From NCBI GenBank assembly GCA_937900415.1, contig CALCEY010000001.1, positions 1-64,000 on the forward strand: a DNA stretch of 64,000 nucleotides. Reading direction: 5' to 3'. The notes under the pieces are model-generated. The model did not search any database. It saw only the letters and a program-made list of their open reading frames with translations, and had not been told where the DNA came from. Position numbers and translations under genes: made by a program. Source of the DNA: an uncultured Clostridia bacterium (GTDB lineage Bacteria > Bacillota > Clostridia > Peptostreptococcales > Anaerovoracaceae). Shown piece after piece: positions 51,809 through 61,271 of this stretch (its first letter is position 1; each line of letters opens with the position of its first letter).

Positions 51809-52954
51809 ATGAAGCTTGTTGTTACAGGCGGAGGCACGGGCGGACATATATATCCTGCTCTTGCCATCGCCGATAAATTTAAAGAAATGGAACCCGATAC
51901 GGAAATCCTTTATATAGGCAACGAGGAGGGTATAGAAAAGGAAGTTGTGCCAAAAAGCGGCTATCCTCTGGAACTGGTTGACGCCAGATGGATAGAGAAC
52001 ACTTCCCCCAAGCAGGTTTTGTGGACGGGGGCCAGAGTGGTTCACGGCATAGAACAGTCCTTTAGGGTTTTGAAAAAATTCAAACCCGACGCCATAATCG
52101 GAACCGGCGGGTACGTATGTTTCCCCGTACTGATGGCTGCGAGGATGATTAAATGCAGAAAGTATCTTCACGAACAGAATGCTTTCCCCGGACTTGCCAA
52201 CAGAACCCTGGAGAAGCATGTGGATAACATATTTCTGGGCTTCGGCGATGCAGGACAGTATTTTAAAAGACCTGAAAAGCATGTGATTGCCGGCAACCCG
52301 GTCAGAAAGACTTTTTTTACTATGAGTAAGAGGGAGGCGAGAGAAAAACTGGGGATTCCGCAGGAGGATTTTGTTGTTTTCACTTTTGGAGGGAGCCTCG
52401 GAGCCGCCAGGATAAACGATGTAGCAGAGAGCCTTTTGGAACTTTTTAACGGATATAAGGGCGTTACGCTGATCGTCGGTACCGGAAGGTACTATACCGA
52501 GAGGATGAATCAGGCGATATGTGAGAGAAACGTAGACGTCAAGGACAACATAAGGGTCATGGGTTATATAGATCATATGGAATATTATCTGATGGCCTGC
52601 GATTTGGTCATAAGCCGCGCAGGAGCTTTATCAGTGGCAGAGACTACGGTGTGCGGCAAAGCCTCGATATTGATACCCTCTCCAAACGTGACGGGAAACC
52701 ATCAGTTTTATAATGCCAAGGCGGTATCCGACAGGGGCGGAGCTATACTCGTTGAAGAAAAGGATTTAGTAATAGAGAAGGTAGTGTCTGACGTACTGAA
52801 TCTTAAAAATGACAGAGAAAAGCTGAAAGCCATGTCAGAGGCCAGCAGAGCATGTGCGCCAGACAAGGCTCTCGACATGATATACGAAAAAGTTCATGAA
52901 AATTATCTCATAGACTGCGGCCGTTCACGCCGCAGGAAAAAGGACTTGAAGTAG
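51809..52954 (+). CDS. murG: UDP-GlcNAc:lipid I N-acetylglucosaminyltransferase
   Basis: Converts lipid I to lipid II on the inner membrane face. ATG 51809 gives 381 residues opening with KLVVTGGGTGGHIYPALAIA; the long in-frame open region before it overlaps ftsW and is not translated. Further motifs are IIGTGGYVCFP, LHEQNAFPGLANR, FGGSLGAARIND and the nucleotide-binding SRAGALSVAE. TAGGTG at the ftsW stop serves as ribosome site. Confidence 0.96.
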   Translation: MKLVVTGGGTGGHIYPALAIADKFKEMEPDTEILYIGNEEGIEKEVVPKSGYPLELVDARWIENTSPKQVLWTGARVVHGIEQSFRVLKKFKPDAIIGTGGYVCFPVLMAARMIKCRKYLHEQNAFPGLANRTLEKHVDNIFLGFGDAGQYFKRPEKHVIAGNPVRKTFFTMSKREAREKLGIPQEDFVVFTFGGSLGAARINDVAESLLELFNGYKGVTLIVGTGRYYTERMNQAICERNVDVKDNIRVMGYIDHMEYYLMACDLVISRAGALSVAETTVCGKASILIPSPNVTGNHQFYNAKAVSDRGGAILVEEKDLVIEKVVSDVLNLKNDREKLKAMSEASRACAPDKALDMIYEKVHENYLIDCGRSRRRKKDLK

Positions 52955-52962
52955 CGTTACCT

Positions 52963-53009
52963 AAAACACCTCACCGACATACTATGAAAATAGAATTGGG
53001 AGGTGTTTT
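52963..53009 (+). promoter_or_regulatory. Terminator-like hairpin that includes the murA ribosome binding site
   Basis: AAAACACCTC (52963-52972) pairs with GAGGTGTTTT (53000-53009), followed by TT. The 3' arm and its upstream G residues contain GGGAGGTG, the only ribosome site for murA. This could attenuate transcription or hide the site. Confidence 0.65.
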
Positions 53010-53012
53010 TTG

Positions 53013-54308
53013 TTGGAAAGCTATGAAATCGAAGGCGGAATTCCTTTGCGGGGAGAATACAGAGTACGGGGAGCCAAAAATTCTGCGCTTCCTGTTTTAG
53101 CGGCGACGGTATGCAGAGGGGCGGTATATGAAATATATGACTGTCCTAAGATAGGCGACGTCTTTGCCATGGAGGAGATACTTCGCTCCATAGGGGCAAA
53201 AACGAAATGGGAGAGAGACTGCATTATAGTAGACAGCAGAGGGATAACAAAAACGACCGTTCCCAAAGAGCTGATGGCTGAAATGCGCTCTTCGGTTTTT
53301 TTGATGGGCAGTCTGCTGGCAAGAAGCGGCGAAGCTGTCATATATCGCCCCGGAGGCTGCGATATAGGCAAGAGGCCTATCGACATACATATATCCGGTC
53401 TTGAACAGCTTGGCTTTGAAGTTGCGGTCAGGGATGAAGAGGTCAGCTGCTGGGGAAGGTGCAGGGGAGGGAAGGTGACTCTTCCGTATCCCAGCGTAGG
53501 CGCGACGGAAAATCTCATGATGGCGGCTCTTGCAGGAGACGGAGACACAATAATAGAAAATTGTGCCATAGAACCTGAAATAGAAGATTTGCAGGGCTTT
53601 TTGAGAACCGGCGGTTTTCAGGTATATGGGGCAGGGACGGATACCGTCTTCGTAAAGGGCGCCGGAGGGTTTTCTATGTGTGAAAGACCTGAGGAAGCGA
53701 TGTATTTTCTGCTCGAGGACAGAATTGAAGCTGCCACTTATATGGCCGCAGTTATAGGGACGGGAGGCAGGGCTGTATTCAGAAACATCAGAGCCGAATA
53801 TATCTGCGAGATACTGAAATGTTTCGATAAAATGGGAGCGGCAGTCAGGACTTATGAGAATACAATAGAGGTTTGGGGATGCGGTTCGCTCAGGAGTCCC
53901 GGGATGGTAATAACGCAGCCATATCCTGGATTTCCTACGGATTTTCAGCCGCAGCTCCTTACTCTTTGCACTGTAGCCAGGGGCCTTACGACCATAAGGG
54001 AGGAGGTCTTTGAAAGCCGATTTACACATAAAAACGATTTGCTTAAAATGGGCGCTGATATTGAAATCTGTGGAAAAAATGCTATAATAAAAGGGATTGA
54101 CTCCCTCTGCGGCGCAAATGTATCGGCGAAGGATCTGCGAGGAGGAGCAGCTCTTGCATTGGCAGGCCTTATGGCGGAGGGAAGAACTGTAATAAACGAC
54201 GTATTTCATATACAGCGGGGATATGAAGATTTTGAAAAGGGGATAAAAAATTTAGGTGGGTTAATTGAAAAAAAGAGGGAAGAGAGAAAGAAGGAAGAGA
54301 AAATCTAA
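53013..54308 (+). CDS. murA: UDP-GlcNAc 1-carboxyvinyltransferase, TTG start
   Basis: First committed step of peptidoglycan synthesis, transferring enolpyruvate to UDP-GlcNAc. The 431 residues include the lysine motif RGAKNSALPVLA, the fosfomycin-target Cys116 in RPGGCDIGKRP, YPSVGATEN and DLRGGAALALAGL. Two TTG codons stand in a row at 53010 and 53013; the second gives the usual ESYEIEGG opening and 9-nt spacing from GGAGG, but the first is also possible. The charged C-terminal tail overlaps divIB by 44 bases. murA takes the place where murB is often found. Confidence 0.93.
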   Translation: MESYEIEGGIPLRGEYRVRGAKNSALPVLAATVCRGAVYEIYDCPKIGDVFAMEEILRSIGAKTKWERDCIIVDSRGITKTTVPKELMAEMRSSVFLMGSLLARSGEAVIYRPGGCDIGKRPIDIHISGLEQLGFEVAVRDEEVSCWGRCRGGKVTLPYPSVGATENLMMAALAGDGDTIIENCAIEPEIEDLQGFLRTGGFQVYGAGTDTVFVKGAGGFSMCERPEEAMYFLLEDRIEAATYMAAVIGTGGRAVFRNIRAEYICEILKCFDKMGAAVRTYENTIEVWGCGSLRSPGMVITQPYPGFPTDFQPQLLTLCTVARGLTTIREEVFESRFTHKNDLLKMGADIEICGKNAIIKGIDSLCGANVSAKDLRGGAALALAGLMAEGRTVINDVFHIQRGYEDFEKGIKNLGGLIEKKREERKKEEKI

Positions 54309-55020
54309 AGTGAGCCTGCTTGTAAAGCTGCTGATAATTACGGCGGTTTTGACGGGGCTTTACTTTCTTGCGTCGTCGTCGCTTTTTAATGTGACTTCGT
54401 TTGAAATTACGGGGAATTCATATTACGATAACGATGAAATATTGATGATGGGAGGCTGCAAGACAGGCAGCAATATTTTCTGGGGAAGCGGCATAGGCGA
54501 GATAAAAGACAGGCTTGAAAAAGACGCTTATATGGAAAAGGTGAAGGTAAAAAGAATATTGCCTGATAAGATTAAAATAGAGTTGACGGAAAGAAAACAG
54601 ACTGCCGCGGTGATGTATGACGATAATTATGCCATAATAGACGGAAATTCCATGGTGCTGCGAAAGAGCAGCGTTGCGCCTCAGCTTCCGCTTATTCAGG
54701 GGATGACAATAAGCAAGCTGGAGGTCGGACAGACTATCGAAGTAGAGGAAAAGGTCCGTCTGCGGCAGGTTATGGAAATAATAGAGACTATGGAAGGGTA
54801 CGATATGTATTTCAAAAAGATCGCGGTTTCCAAGGCTGGAGTGAAGGCATATGTCCTCGACAATCTCGTCTGTCAGGGAAAGCCGGAGGACATAATAGAA
54901 TCAATGGAAAAGGGAGACCTCCAGAAATCCGTAAGGTATCTTATCGACAATGAAGTGGAAAGAGGCACTGTAAAGGTGAGTGGAGACGATTATATCTCAT
55001 TCAGCCCTGAAATCGCTTGA
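54265..55020 (+). CDS. divIB: Cell division protein DivIB/FtsQ, TTG start
   Basis: A bitopic divisome scaffold of 251 residues: a very basic cytoplasmic head (KKRGKRERRKRKSK), one membrane span (LLVKLLIITAVLTGLYFLA), a POTRA domain starting FNVTSFEITGNSYYDNDEI, and a beta domain. It starts at TTG inside the end of murA with GGTGGG just upstream, so its translation is probably coupled to murA. The order before ftsZ is as in other Clostridia, but no ftsA lies between. Confidence 0.88.
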   Translation: MKKRGKRERRKRKSKVSLLVKLLIITAVLTGLYFLASSSLFNVTSFEITGNSYYDNDEILMMGGCKTGSNIFWGSGIGEIKDRLEKDAYMEKVKVKRILPDKIKIELTERKQTAAVMYDDNYAIIDGNSMVLRKSSVAPQLPLIQGMTISKLEVGQTIEVEEKVRLRQVMEIIETMEGYDMYFKKIAVSKAGVKAYVLDNLVCQGKPEDIIESMEKGDLQKSVRYLIDNEVERGTVKVSGDDYISFSPEIA

Positions 55021-55068
55021 AAAAAGCAGAAAAAAAGGCTAAAAAAAGGTGCAATATCCATGAATATG

Positions 55069-55077
55069 TGTTACAAT
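55069..55077 (+). promoter_or_regulatory. Extended -10 promoter upstream of ftsZ
   Basis: TGT directly before TACAAT (55072-55077), 43 nt before the ftsZ ATG. The A-rich stretch upstream has no clear -35 box. It would give ftsZ transcription independent of the cluster promoter. Confidence 0.45.
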
Positions 55078-55119
55078 AAAAAAGATAATTGGTAAATACT
55101 TTAGGAGGTTGGATTTACG

Positions 55120-56283
55120 ATGCTGCAAATTGAGACAGATATGGAAAAAGCTGCGGTAATTAAAGTCATCGGCGTAGGCGGCGGCGGCTGCAATGCGGTT
55201 AACCGCATGGTTGAAGCAGGCTTGAAGGGCGTTGACTTTATAGCAGTTAATACAGATAGACAAGCCTTGACCAGATGTCTGGCTGAGACTAAAATTCAGA
55301 TAGGCGAAAAGCTGACGAGAGGACTGGGGGCAGGGGCAAATCCGGAAGTAGGCCAAAAGGCCGCAGAGGAAACCTTAGACGATATAACGGCTCTGATGGA
55401 TGGAGCTGATATGATATTTATAACGGCAGGCATGGGAGGCGGTACCGGAACGGGCGCCGCGCCTATCATAGCAAAAGCGGCCAGGGAGATGGGGATTCTG
55501 ACCGTAGGCGTTGTGACAAAGCCTTTCTCCTTTGAAGGGGCAAAGAGAAAGAAGCAGGCGGAGCTGGGAATAGAATTTTTAAAGAGATTCGTAGATTCCC
55601 TTGTGATAGTGCCTAATGACAAATTATTGCAGAACTGCGAGCGCAACACCTCCATGTTGGAGGCTTTCCGCATGGCCGACGACATACTCAGACAGGGCGT
55701 ACAGGGCATTTCGGATTTGATTTCTGATTTCGCACTGATAAACGTGGACTTTGCAGATGTAAAGTCAGTTATGACGGACAGGGGCGTCGCTCATATGGGT
55801 ACCGGTTATGGAACCGGAGAAAAGAGAGCTCAGGATGCTGTCAAGTCGGCAATCGAAAGTCCGCTGCTTGAAACTACGATTGCAGGCGCCAAGGCGATAC
55901 TGCTTTACGTTTCGGGAGGATATGACCTCGGTATGCTGGAAGTAAGCGAGATTGCGGGCATGGTTGAAGAACAGGCCGACAGAGACTGCATACTGATATT
56001 CGGAGCCGCCGTTAATGAGGATATGGAAGACGAAATCGCAATAACTGTAATAGCCACCGGATTTGACGAAGGTCTGGAGGGTTCGTCGCCGGTTAAGGAA
56101 GCGGCAAATCCGGAGGCGGCGCCTTCGGAAAAGAAGGAGACCGTTGCCGGAGAAGAGGGCGAGGAAATGATTTTCGGAAGAGTTGAAGGATTAAGCGGTA
56201 CAGAGCGAACCTTGCAGGATATTTTGAACGACGATGGGGAAAGCACTTCAAAGTTTGAAATTCCGGAATTTCTAAAACAATAA
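55120..56283 (+). CDS. ftsZ: Cell division protein FtsZ
   Basis: The tubulin-like GTPase that forms the division ring. The 387 residues show VIGVGGGGCNAVNRM at the nucleotide site, the tubulin signature GGGTGTG at 106-112, the T7 loop GISDLISDFALINVDFADV (catalytic Asp), an acidic linker and the conserved C-terminal peptide EIPEFLKQ that docks FtsA, SepF or ZapA partners. AGGAGG precedes the ATG at a slightly long distance of 11 nt. It ends the dcw cluster. Confidence 0.98.
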   Translation: MLQIETDMEKAAVIKVIGVGGGGCNAVNRMVEAGLKGVDFIAVNTDRQALTRCLAETKIQIGEKLTRGLGAGANPEVGQKAAEETLDDITALMDGADMIFITAGMGGGTGTGAAPIIAKAAREMGILTVGVVTKPFSFEGAKRKKQAELGIEFLKRFVDSLVIVPNDKLLQNCERNTSMLEAFRMADDILRQGVQGISDLISDFALINVDFADVKSVMTDRGVAHMGTGYGTGEKRAQDAVKSAIESPLLETTIAGAKAILLYVSGGYDLGMLEVSEIAGMVEEQADRDCILIFGAAVNEDMEDEIAITVIATGFDEGLEGSSPVKEAANPEAAPSEKKETVAGEEGEEMIFGRVEGLSGTERTLQDILNDDGESTSKFEIPEFLKQ

Positions 56284-56287
56284 TATC

Positions 56288-56314
56288 GGGGCCGGTTTCA
56301 AAACCGGCTCTTGT
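56288..56314 (+). terminator. Hairpin after ftsZ
   Basis: GGCCGGTTT, loop CA, AAACCGGCTC, then TTGTG. A tight stem with a short T stretch, so perhaps a partial terminator. Confidence 0.55.
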
Positions 56315-56387
56315 GATAAATGCAAGCTGCCGGACTGTTTATTTCCGTCGCAGGTTTTAAGTTATAGTTTAGGCTGAAGACTGAGTT

Positions 56388-57194
56388 ATGAAAGAGATTT
56401 ATTCTAAGGACAATCGGAATTATAAGCTTTATCAGAAGCTTGAGTCAAAAAAATACAGAGATAAATTCGGACTGTATCTTATAGAAGGAGAGAACCTGAT
56501 AGAAGAAGCTTACAGAAACGGAGCTGCGATAGAAAGCGTTATGGTAAGAGGAGATTCAGCTGACAGATTGGTAAAGCCGTGGATGGAGAACGCCGGTCTT
56601 TTTGTGCTCGACAGCAGATTGTTTGATTCTCTGGCTCAGACGGAGACCAGTCAGGGAATTTTGGCAGCTGTGAGAAAGCCCGATCTTTCACTGAAGGATT
56701 TTCCGGAAAACAGCTTGACGGGAAATTTTGTCGTTTTAGACAGACTTCAGGATCCAGGAAACATAGGAACGATAATAAGGACGGCGGACGCCGCCGGATA
56801 CGGTCTCGTGATAGCCATGAAAGGAACGGCGGATATATTTGCGCCCAAAGTCGTAAGAGCCGCGGCAGGCTCTCTTTTCAGAGTTAATATAGCTCTTGCC
56901 GATACGGAGGAGGAGCTTGTGCGATTTATTAAGGCTGCCGGCAAAAAGCTTGTGGCAACATGTATTACCGGCAGCCGTTATTACTGTGAAGAAGATCTGA
57001 GACGGGATATAGCCCTAATAATCGGAAACGAGGGACAGGGCGTATCTGAAAGTCTCGTTGAGAAATCGGATTTGAAGATAAAAATACCCATGGAGGGCAG
57101 TATAGATTCTCTGAACGCTTCTGTGGCGGCTGCGATTATAATGTATGAAGCTGTCCGCGCGCGATATGCGTCCGAGAACTGTGAAGCCCAGTGA
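56388..57194 (+). CDS. SpoU/TrmH-family RNA 2'-O-methyltransferase
   Basis: A knotted SAM-dependent methyltransferase acting on rRNA or tRNA. Of 268 residues, the first 100 form an L30e-like substrate-binding domain (LYLIEGENLIEEAYRNG), and the rest is the SPOUT domain with the three motifs LDRLQDPGNIGTIIRTADA, IIGNEGQGVSES and IPMEGSIDSLNASVAAAI. The target nucleotide cannot be told. Its 3' end leads into pheS after 71 bases without a T-box leader. Confidence 0.92.
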   Translation: MKEIYSKDNRNYKLYQKLESKKYRDKFGLYLIEGENLIEEAYRNGAAIESVMVRGDSADRLVKPWMENAGLFVLDSRLFDSLAQTETSQGILAAVRKPDLSLKDFPENSLTGNFVVLDRLQDPGNIGTIIRTADAAGYGLVIAMKGTADIFAPKVVRAAAGSLFRVNIALADTEEELVRFIKAAGKKLVATCITGSRYYCEEDLRRDIALIIGNEGQGVSESLVEKSDLKIKIPMEGSIDSLNASVAAAIIMYEAVRARYASENCEAQ

Positions 57195-57265
57195 AAGAAG
57201 CCTGATAAAAATGCAGGATGAAAATTGGATAAGAACAATTTAATTTTACATCGAGAGGTTAAAAA

Positions 57266-58288
57266 ATGCGTGAAAAATTAAAGACGATTTTAGAGGAATC
57301 AAAGAGAGATCTTGAAAAAGCCGTTTCTCTTAAGGATACGGAAGAAATAAGGATAAAAGTCCTGGGGAAAAAAGGACAGCTGACGGAAATTTTAAGATCT
57401 ATGGGAAGCCTTTCCCCGGAGGAAAGAAAAGAATTGGGGCAGGCAGCCAATCAGGCAAGATCCGATATAGAAAAGATGCTTGCGGATGCGGCAGCCTCGA
57501 TAAAGGAAAAAGGCAGAGAAGCTAAATTTAAGGCTGAAGCCATAGACGTTACAGAACCCGGTAAGGCTGTTAAACTGGGAACCAAACATCCTATTACGAT
57601 AACCATTGAAGAAATTTCAAAGATATTCAAGTCTATGGGCTTCTCCCTGTCCGAGGGTCCTGAAGTTGAAACGGTGTTCAATAACTTTGACGCTCTCAAT
57701 TCCGGGCCTTATCATCCGGCCAGGGACTGGACGGACACCTTCTATATAAACGATGAAGTGCTGCTTAGAACTCAGACGTCGCCGGTGCAGGTGAGAACGC
57801 TGATGAGCCAGAAACCTCCAATCAGAGTTTTTGCACCGGGAAGATGTTTCCGCTGCGACACTCCTGACGCCACTCATTCACCGATGTTCCATCAGGTCGA
57901 GGGACTCGTGGTGGACGAAGGCATAACGATGGCAGACCTCAAGGGAGTGCTGGACAGTTTTGCCAAGCAGATGTTCGGTTCAGACACAAGAACTAAATTC
58001 AGGCCTCATCATTTTCCGTTTACCGAACCGTCGGCAGAGATGGACGTTTCATGCTTCAAATGCGGCGGCAAGGGATGCAGAGTATGTAAGGGAAGCGGCT
58101 GGATAGAAATACTTGGCTGCGGAATGGTGCATCCGAATGTTCTTAAGGTAGGCGGAGTGGATACTGAAAAATATACAGGTTTCGCCTTCGGCATGGGAGT
58201 TGAGAGAATAGCCATGCTTAAGTACGGAATTGACGACATCAGACTGCTTTACGAGAACGATATGCGTTTCATAGAGCAATTCAAGTAG
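57266..58288 (+). CDS. pheS: Phenylalanine--tRNA ligase alpha subunit
   Basis: Catalytic subunit of the alpha2-beta2 synthetase. The 340 residues have the N-terminal coiled coil that holds tRNA, then class II motifs: motif 1 near GPEVETVFNNFDALN, motif 2 FRCDTPDATHSPMFHQVEG, and motif 3 GFAFGMGVERIAMLKYG. The CFKCGGKGC and GWIEILGCGMVHP text is typical of Gram-positive PheS. GAGAGG precedes the ATG; pheT follows after 12 nt. Confidence 0.97.
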   Translation: MREKLKTILEESKRDLEKAVSLKDTEEIRIKVLGKKGQLTEILRSMGSLSPEERKELGQAANQARSDIEKMLADAAASIKEKGREAKFKAEAIDVTEPGKAVKLGTKHPITITIEEISKIFKSMGFSLSEGPEVETVFNNFDALNSGPYHPARDWTDTFYINDEVLLRTQTSPVQVRTLMSQKPPIRVFAPGRCFRCDTPDATHSPMFHQVEGLVVDEGITMADLKGVLDSFAKQMFGSDTRTKFRPHHFPFTEPSAEMDVSCFKCGGKGCRVCKGSGWIEILGCGMVHPNVLKVGGVDTEKYTGFAFGMGVERIAMLKYGIDDIRLLYENDMRFIEQFK

Positions 58289-58300
58289 GAGGTACCCTTA

Positions 58301-60763
58301 ATGATAGTTTCACTGGAATGGTTAAAAGATTATACAGATATAGACGTTAATCCGGAAGAGTTCTGCGACAGAATGATAATGTCCGGATCAAACCTCGAAA
58401 CCATGGAGCACATAGGCTGCGATATGGAAAAGGTTGTTGTCGGAAAGATAGTAAAGATAGAAAAACATCCCGATGCAGACAAGCTGGTGGTATGCCGGCT
58501 GGACATAGGGGAAAAGGAACCTGTTCAGATAGTTACGGGAGCGCCTAACGTGTTCGAGGGCGCATATGTGCCTGTAGCTCTTGACGGAAGCAGAATACCG
58601 GGACCTCTTCATGGACAGCCTAAGCAGGAGGGCGGCGTAGTGATAAAGGCAGGTAAGCTGAGAGGAGTTGAATCCTGTGGAATGCTCTGTTCATTCGGAG
58701 AGCTGGGCTTTGCTGATAAAGTTATTCCCGTTAATCAGAAAGACGGAATATGGATCTTAGGTGAAGAATATCCCGTAGGCATGGACTTCGCCAAAGCTCT
58801 GGAGCTGGATGACTATATAATAGATTTTGAAATAACGCCTAACAGGCCAGATTGCCTCTCAATGGTCGGAATGGCCAGAGAAGCGGCTGCTACTTTCGGC
58901 TCCGAGGTAAAACGTCCTGAAACAAAATGTTCGAGAGAGGAAGGCCGGGCGTCGGATTATATAGATGTTGAGATAAGGTCAGAGCTCTGCAAGAGATATA
59001 TAGCGAGAATAGTTAAAGACGTAAAGGTTGAAGATTCTCCTTGGTGGTTACAGAAGAGACTGATTCACGCAGGTATGAGACCTATAAACAACATCGTTGA
59101 TATAACCAACTTCGTAATGCTTGAGTACGGTCAGCCTATGCATGCTTTTGACATTAACAGCGTTAAAGGCAATAAGATAGTGGTCGATACGGCGGAATCG
59201 GGAGAAAAATTTACGACTCTTGACGGCAGCGAGAGAACGCTTGATGATAAGATGCTGATGATACATGACGCAGAGAAATCCATAGCCGTAGCCGGCGTGA
59301 TGGGAGGCTTGAACTCAGAAATAGAAGACGATACGGAGACTATAATCATCGAATCGGCCAATTTCCTCGGAAACAGCGTAAGAACCACGGCCAAGAGGCT
59401 GGGACTGAGAACCGAAGCCTCATCAAGATATGAAAAGGGCATAGACCCTAATCTCTGCAAGGCTGCCGCTGACAGAGTGTGCTATCTGATAGAGCTTATC
59501 GGCGCAGGTACCGTAGTAGGCGGCTGTGTGGACGTATATCCCAAGCCTGAGAAGGCCGAAAAGGTTCACGGCAGGGTAAGCAGAATAAATAAGGTTCTCG
59601 GAATAGAGCTTTCAAGAGAGCAGATGGAAGGATACCTGAAAAGCCTCGAAATGGAAGTTGAAGGCGATGGAGACGACCTCTATGTAACGGCGCCTACGGT
59701 AAGACAGGATATTGAGATTGAAGAGGATTTGATTGAAGAGATAGCCAGATTTTACGGATATGACAAGCTGCCGGTTACTATTCCGAAAGGCAACAACGAG
59801 GCCTCCCAGTCCTATGAAAGAGACGTAAAGGATTTGGCAAAAGAAGCGATGTGCGCCATGGGTATAAATGAAATTCAGACTTATTCCTTCGTAAGCCCAA
59901 AAGGCGTTGATAATGTGAGAATTGCAGAGGATTCGTGGGAGAGAGCTTTCGTCAGGATTCTGAATCCTCTGGGCGAAGACACTTCCGTTATGAGAACCGT
60001 TTTGACTCCTGAAATGCTGGAGGTTCTCGGAAGAAACTATTCGAGAAATATAGAGGCTGTCAGAGCGTTCGAGATAGGAAACACTTTTATGGCGAATCTG
60101 ATAGACGAAAAAGATTTGCCGACGGAGAGCGACGCCATGTCCATAGGCTTCTACGGCAAAGATGAAGACTTTTTCACTCTGAAAGGCGCAATAGTTGAGG
60201 TGCTTGGAAAGCTGGGAATAAAGGATTTGGAATTTGTTGCCGAAAAAGAATACGGAACGTATCACCCGGGCAGATGCGCAAGAATTTTAGCTAAGGAGAT
60301 GTGTTATACCGAAAACGGACCTGCGGAAGAGCTGGTTGAGCTTGGTATAATGGGAGAAGTACATCCCGAGGTTGCCGAAAAATACGGAATCGGGGTTCGC
60401 TGCTATACGGCGGAGCTTTTGTTTAACGTAATTATCCAGATGGCTGATTTGGAAAAGGTCTACAGGCAGCTCCCTAAATATCCTTCAACTTCAAGAGATA
60501 TAGCGCTTGTCGTAGATGAAGAGATGGCCGTGGGAGATATTGAGAAGGTTGTAAAGGGAGCCGGCGGCGATCTGCTTAGAGATATACGTCTGTTCGACGT
60601 TTACAGAGGTCCACAGGTAGGAGAAAACAAGAAGAGCGTGGCTTTTGCCCTCACATACAGACATGACGGGAAGACTCTTAAGGATGAAGAAGTCAACGAG
60701 GTTCACGAAAATATTCTTGAGGCTCTGAAAGAAAAGCTCAATGTGACCCTCAGAGACATTTAA
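58301..60763 (+). CDS. pheT: Phenylalanine--tRNA ligase beta subunit
   Basis: The 820-residue beta subunit recognises tRNA-Phe and edits tyrosine. Domains in order are an N-terminal tRNA-binding OB fold (VVVGKIVKIEKHPDADKLVVC), the B3/B4 editing domain (EITPNRPDCLSMVG), the B5 domain, a catalytic-like core, and the C-terminal FDX-ACB anticodon domain (KYPSTSRDIALVVDEEM, ending NEVHENILEALKEK). AGGAGG lies directly before ATG. It forms one operon with pheS. Confidence 0.97.
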   Translation: MIVSLEWLKDYTDIDVNPEEFCDRMIMSGSNLETMEHIGCDMEKVVVGKIVKIEKHPDADKLVVCRLDIGEKEPVQIVTGAPNVFEGAYVPVALDGSRIPGPLHGQPKQEGGVVIKAGKLRGVESCGMLCSFGELGFADKVIPVNQKDGIWILGEEYPVGMDFAKALELDDYIIDFEITPNRPDCLSMVGMAREAAATFGSEVKRPETKCSREEGRASDYIDVEIRSELCKRYIARIVKDVKVEDSPWWLQKRLIHAGMRPINNIVDITNFVMLEYGQPMHAFDINSVKGNKIVVDTAESGEKFTTLDGSERTLDDKMLMIHDAEKSIAVAGVMGGLNSEIEDDTETIIIESANFLGNSVRTTAKRLGLRTEASSRYEKGIDPNLCKAAADRVCYLIELIGAGTVVGGCVDVYPKPEKAEKVHGRVSRINKVLGIELSREQMEGYLKSLEMEVEGDGDDLYVTAPTVRQDIEIEEDLIEEIARFYGYDKLPVTIPKGNNEASQSYERDVKDLAKEAMCAMGINEIQTYSFVSPKGVDNVRIAEDSWERAFVRILNPLGEDTSVMRTVLTPEMLEVLGRNYSRNIEAVRAFEIGNTFMANLIDEKDLPTESDAMSIGFYGKDEDFFTLKGAIVEVLGKLGIKDLEFVAEKEYGTYHPGRCARILAKEMCYTENGPAEELVELGIMGEVHPEVAEKYGIGVRCYTAELLFNVIIQMADLEKVYRQLPKYPSTSRDIALVVDEEMAVGDIEKVVKGAGGDLLRDIRLFDVYRGPQVGENKKSVAFALTYRHDGKTLKDEEVNEVHENILEALKEKLNVTLRDI

Positions 60764-60797
60764 ACAGATATTTTACCGATATTTAAGGAGAGGCGAC

Positions 60798-61271
60798 ATG
60801 GAAAGCAACAAGGTAAAAGTAAGGATTTATGGACAGGAATACACTATAGCAGGTGAAAAGGATGAAGAGACCATAAGGAAGATAGCCGGCCATGTGAATG
60901 AAAAAATGCGTCAGCTTGGGCGCAGCTTTTCAAATAACGGTCAGGGAGCCCTTGCTGTTTTGACCGCCATAAATATAGCAGAAGAATACTTCGGAGTTCT
61001 CGCCGATATGGAGGAGCTTAAAGAATCAAAGGCTCAGCTGGAGCAAGAAACGGAGCATTATTTGAAAATGTGGGATGAAGCTAAAAAAAGCTTCGCCCAG
61101 TATAAGGAAAACGCGGCTAAAGCCGCCGAAGACAAGAAGGAGAGCGAAGACAAGTATAAGGAGTTGGAGGCTCGGTGCAGCGAATTTGAAAATTCCTTCT
61201 TCGATTTGCAGATGGAGAACCTGCAATTGAAGAAAGAGCTTGAAAAGTACAGAAAGTCTGATGAAATCTAA
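60798..61271 (+). CDS. zapA: Cell division protein ZapA
   Basis: A small cytoplasmic protein that bundles FtsZ filaments. The 157 residues have the ZapA head VKVRIYGQEYTIAGEKDEETIRKIAGHVNEKM-type text (key part YGQEYTIAGEKDEE) followed by a helical coiled coil from about residue 70 rich in Glu and Lys. It is longer than classical ZapA of about 85-110 residues because of the extended coiled coil. AAGGAGAGG precedes the ATG. The end overlaps mutS2 by 11 bases. Confidence 0.88.
   Translation: MESNKVKVRIYGQEYTIAGEKDEETIRKIAGHVNEKMRQLGRSFSNNGQGALAVLTAINIAEEYFGVLADMEELKESKAQLEQETEHYLKMWDEAKKSFAQYKENAAKAAEDKKESEDKYKELEARCSEFENSFFDLQMENLQLKKELEKYRKSDEI

Noticed and set aside
57195..57265. T-box leader before pheS
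   Set aside because: Only 71 bases lie between the genes, and no T-box sequence or terminator is present.
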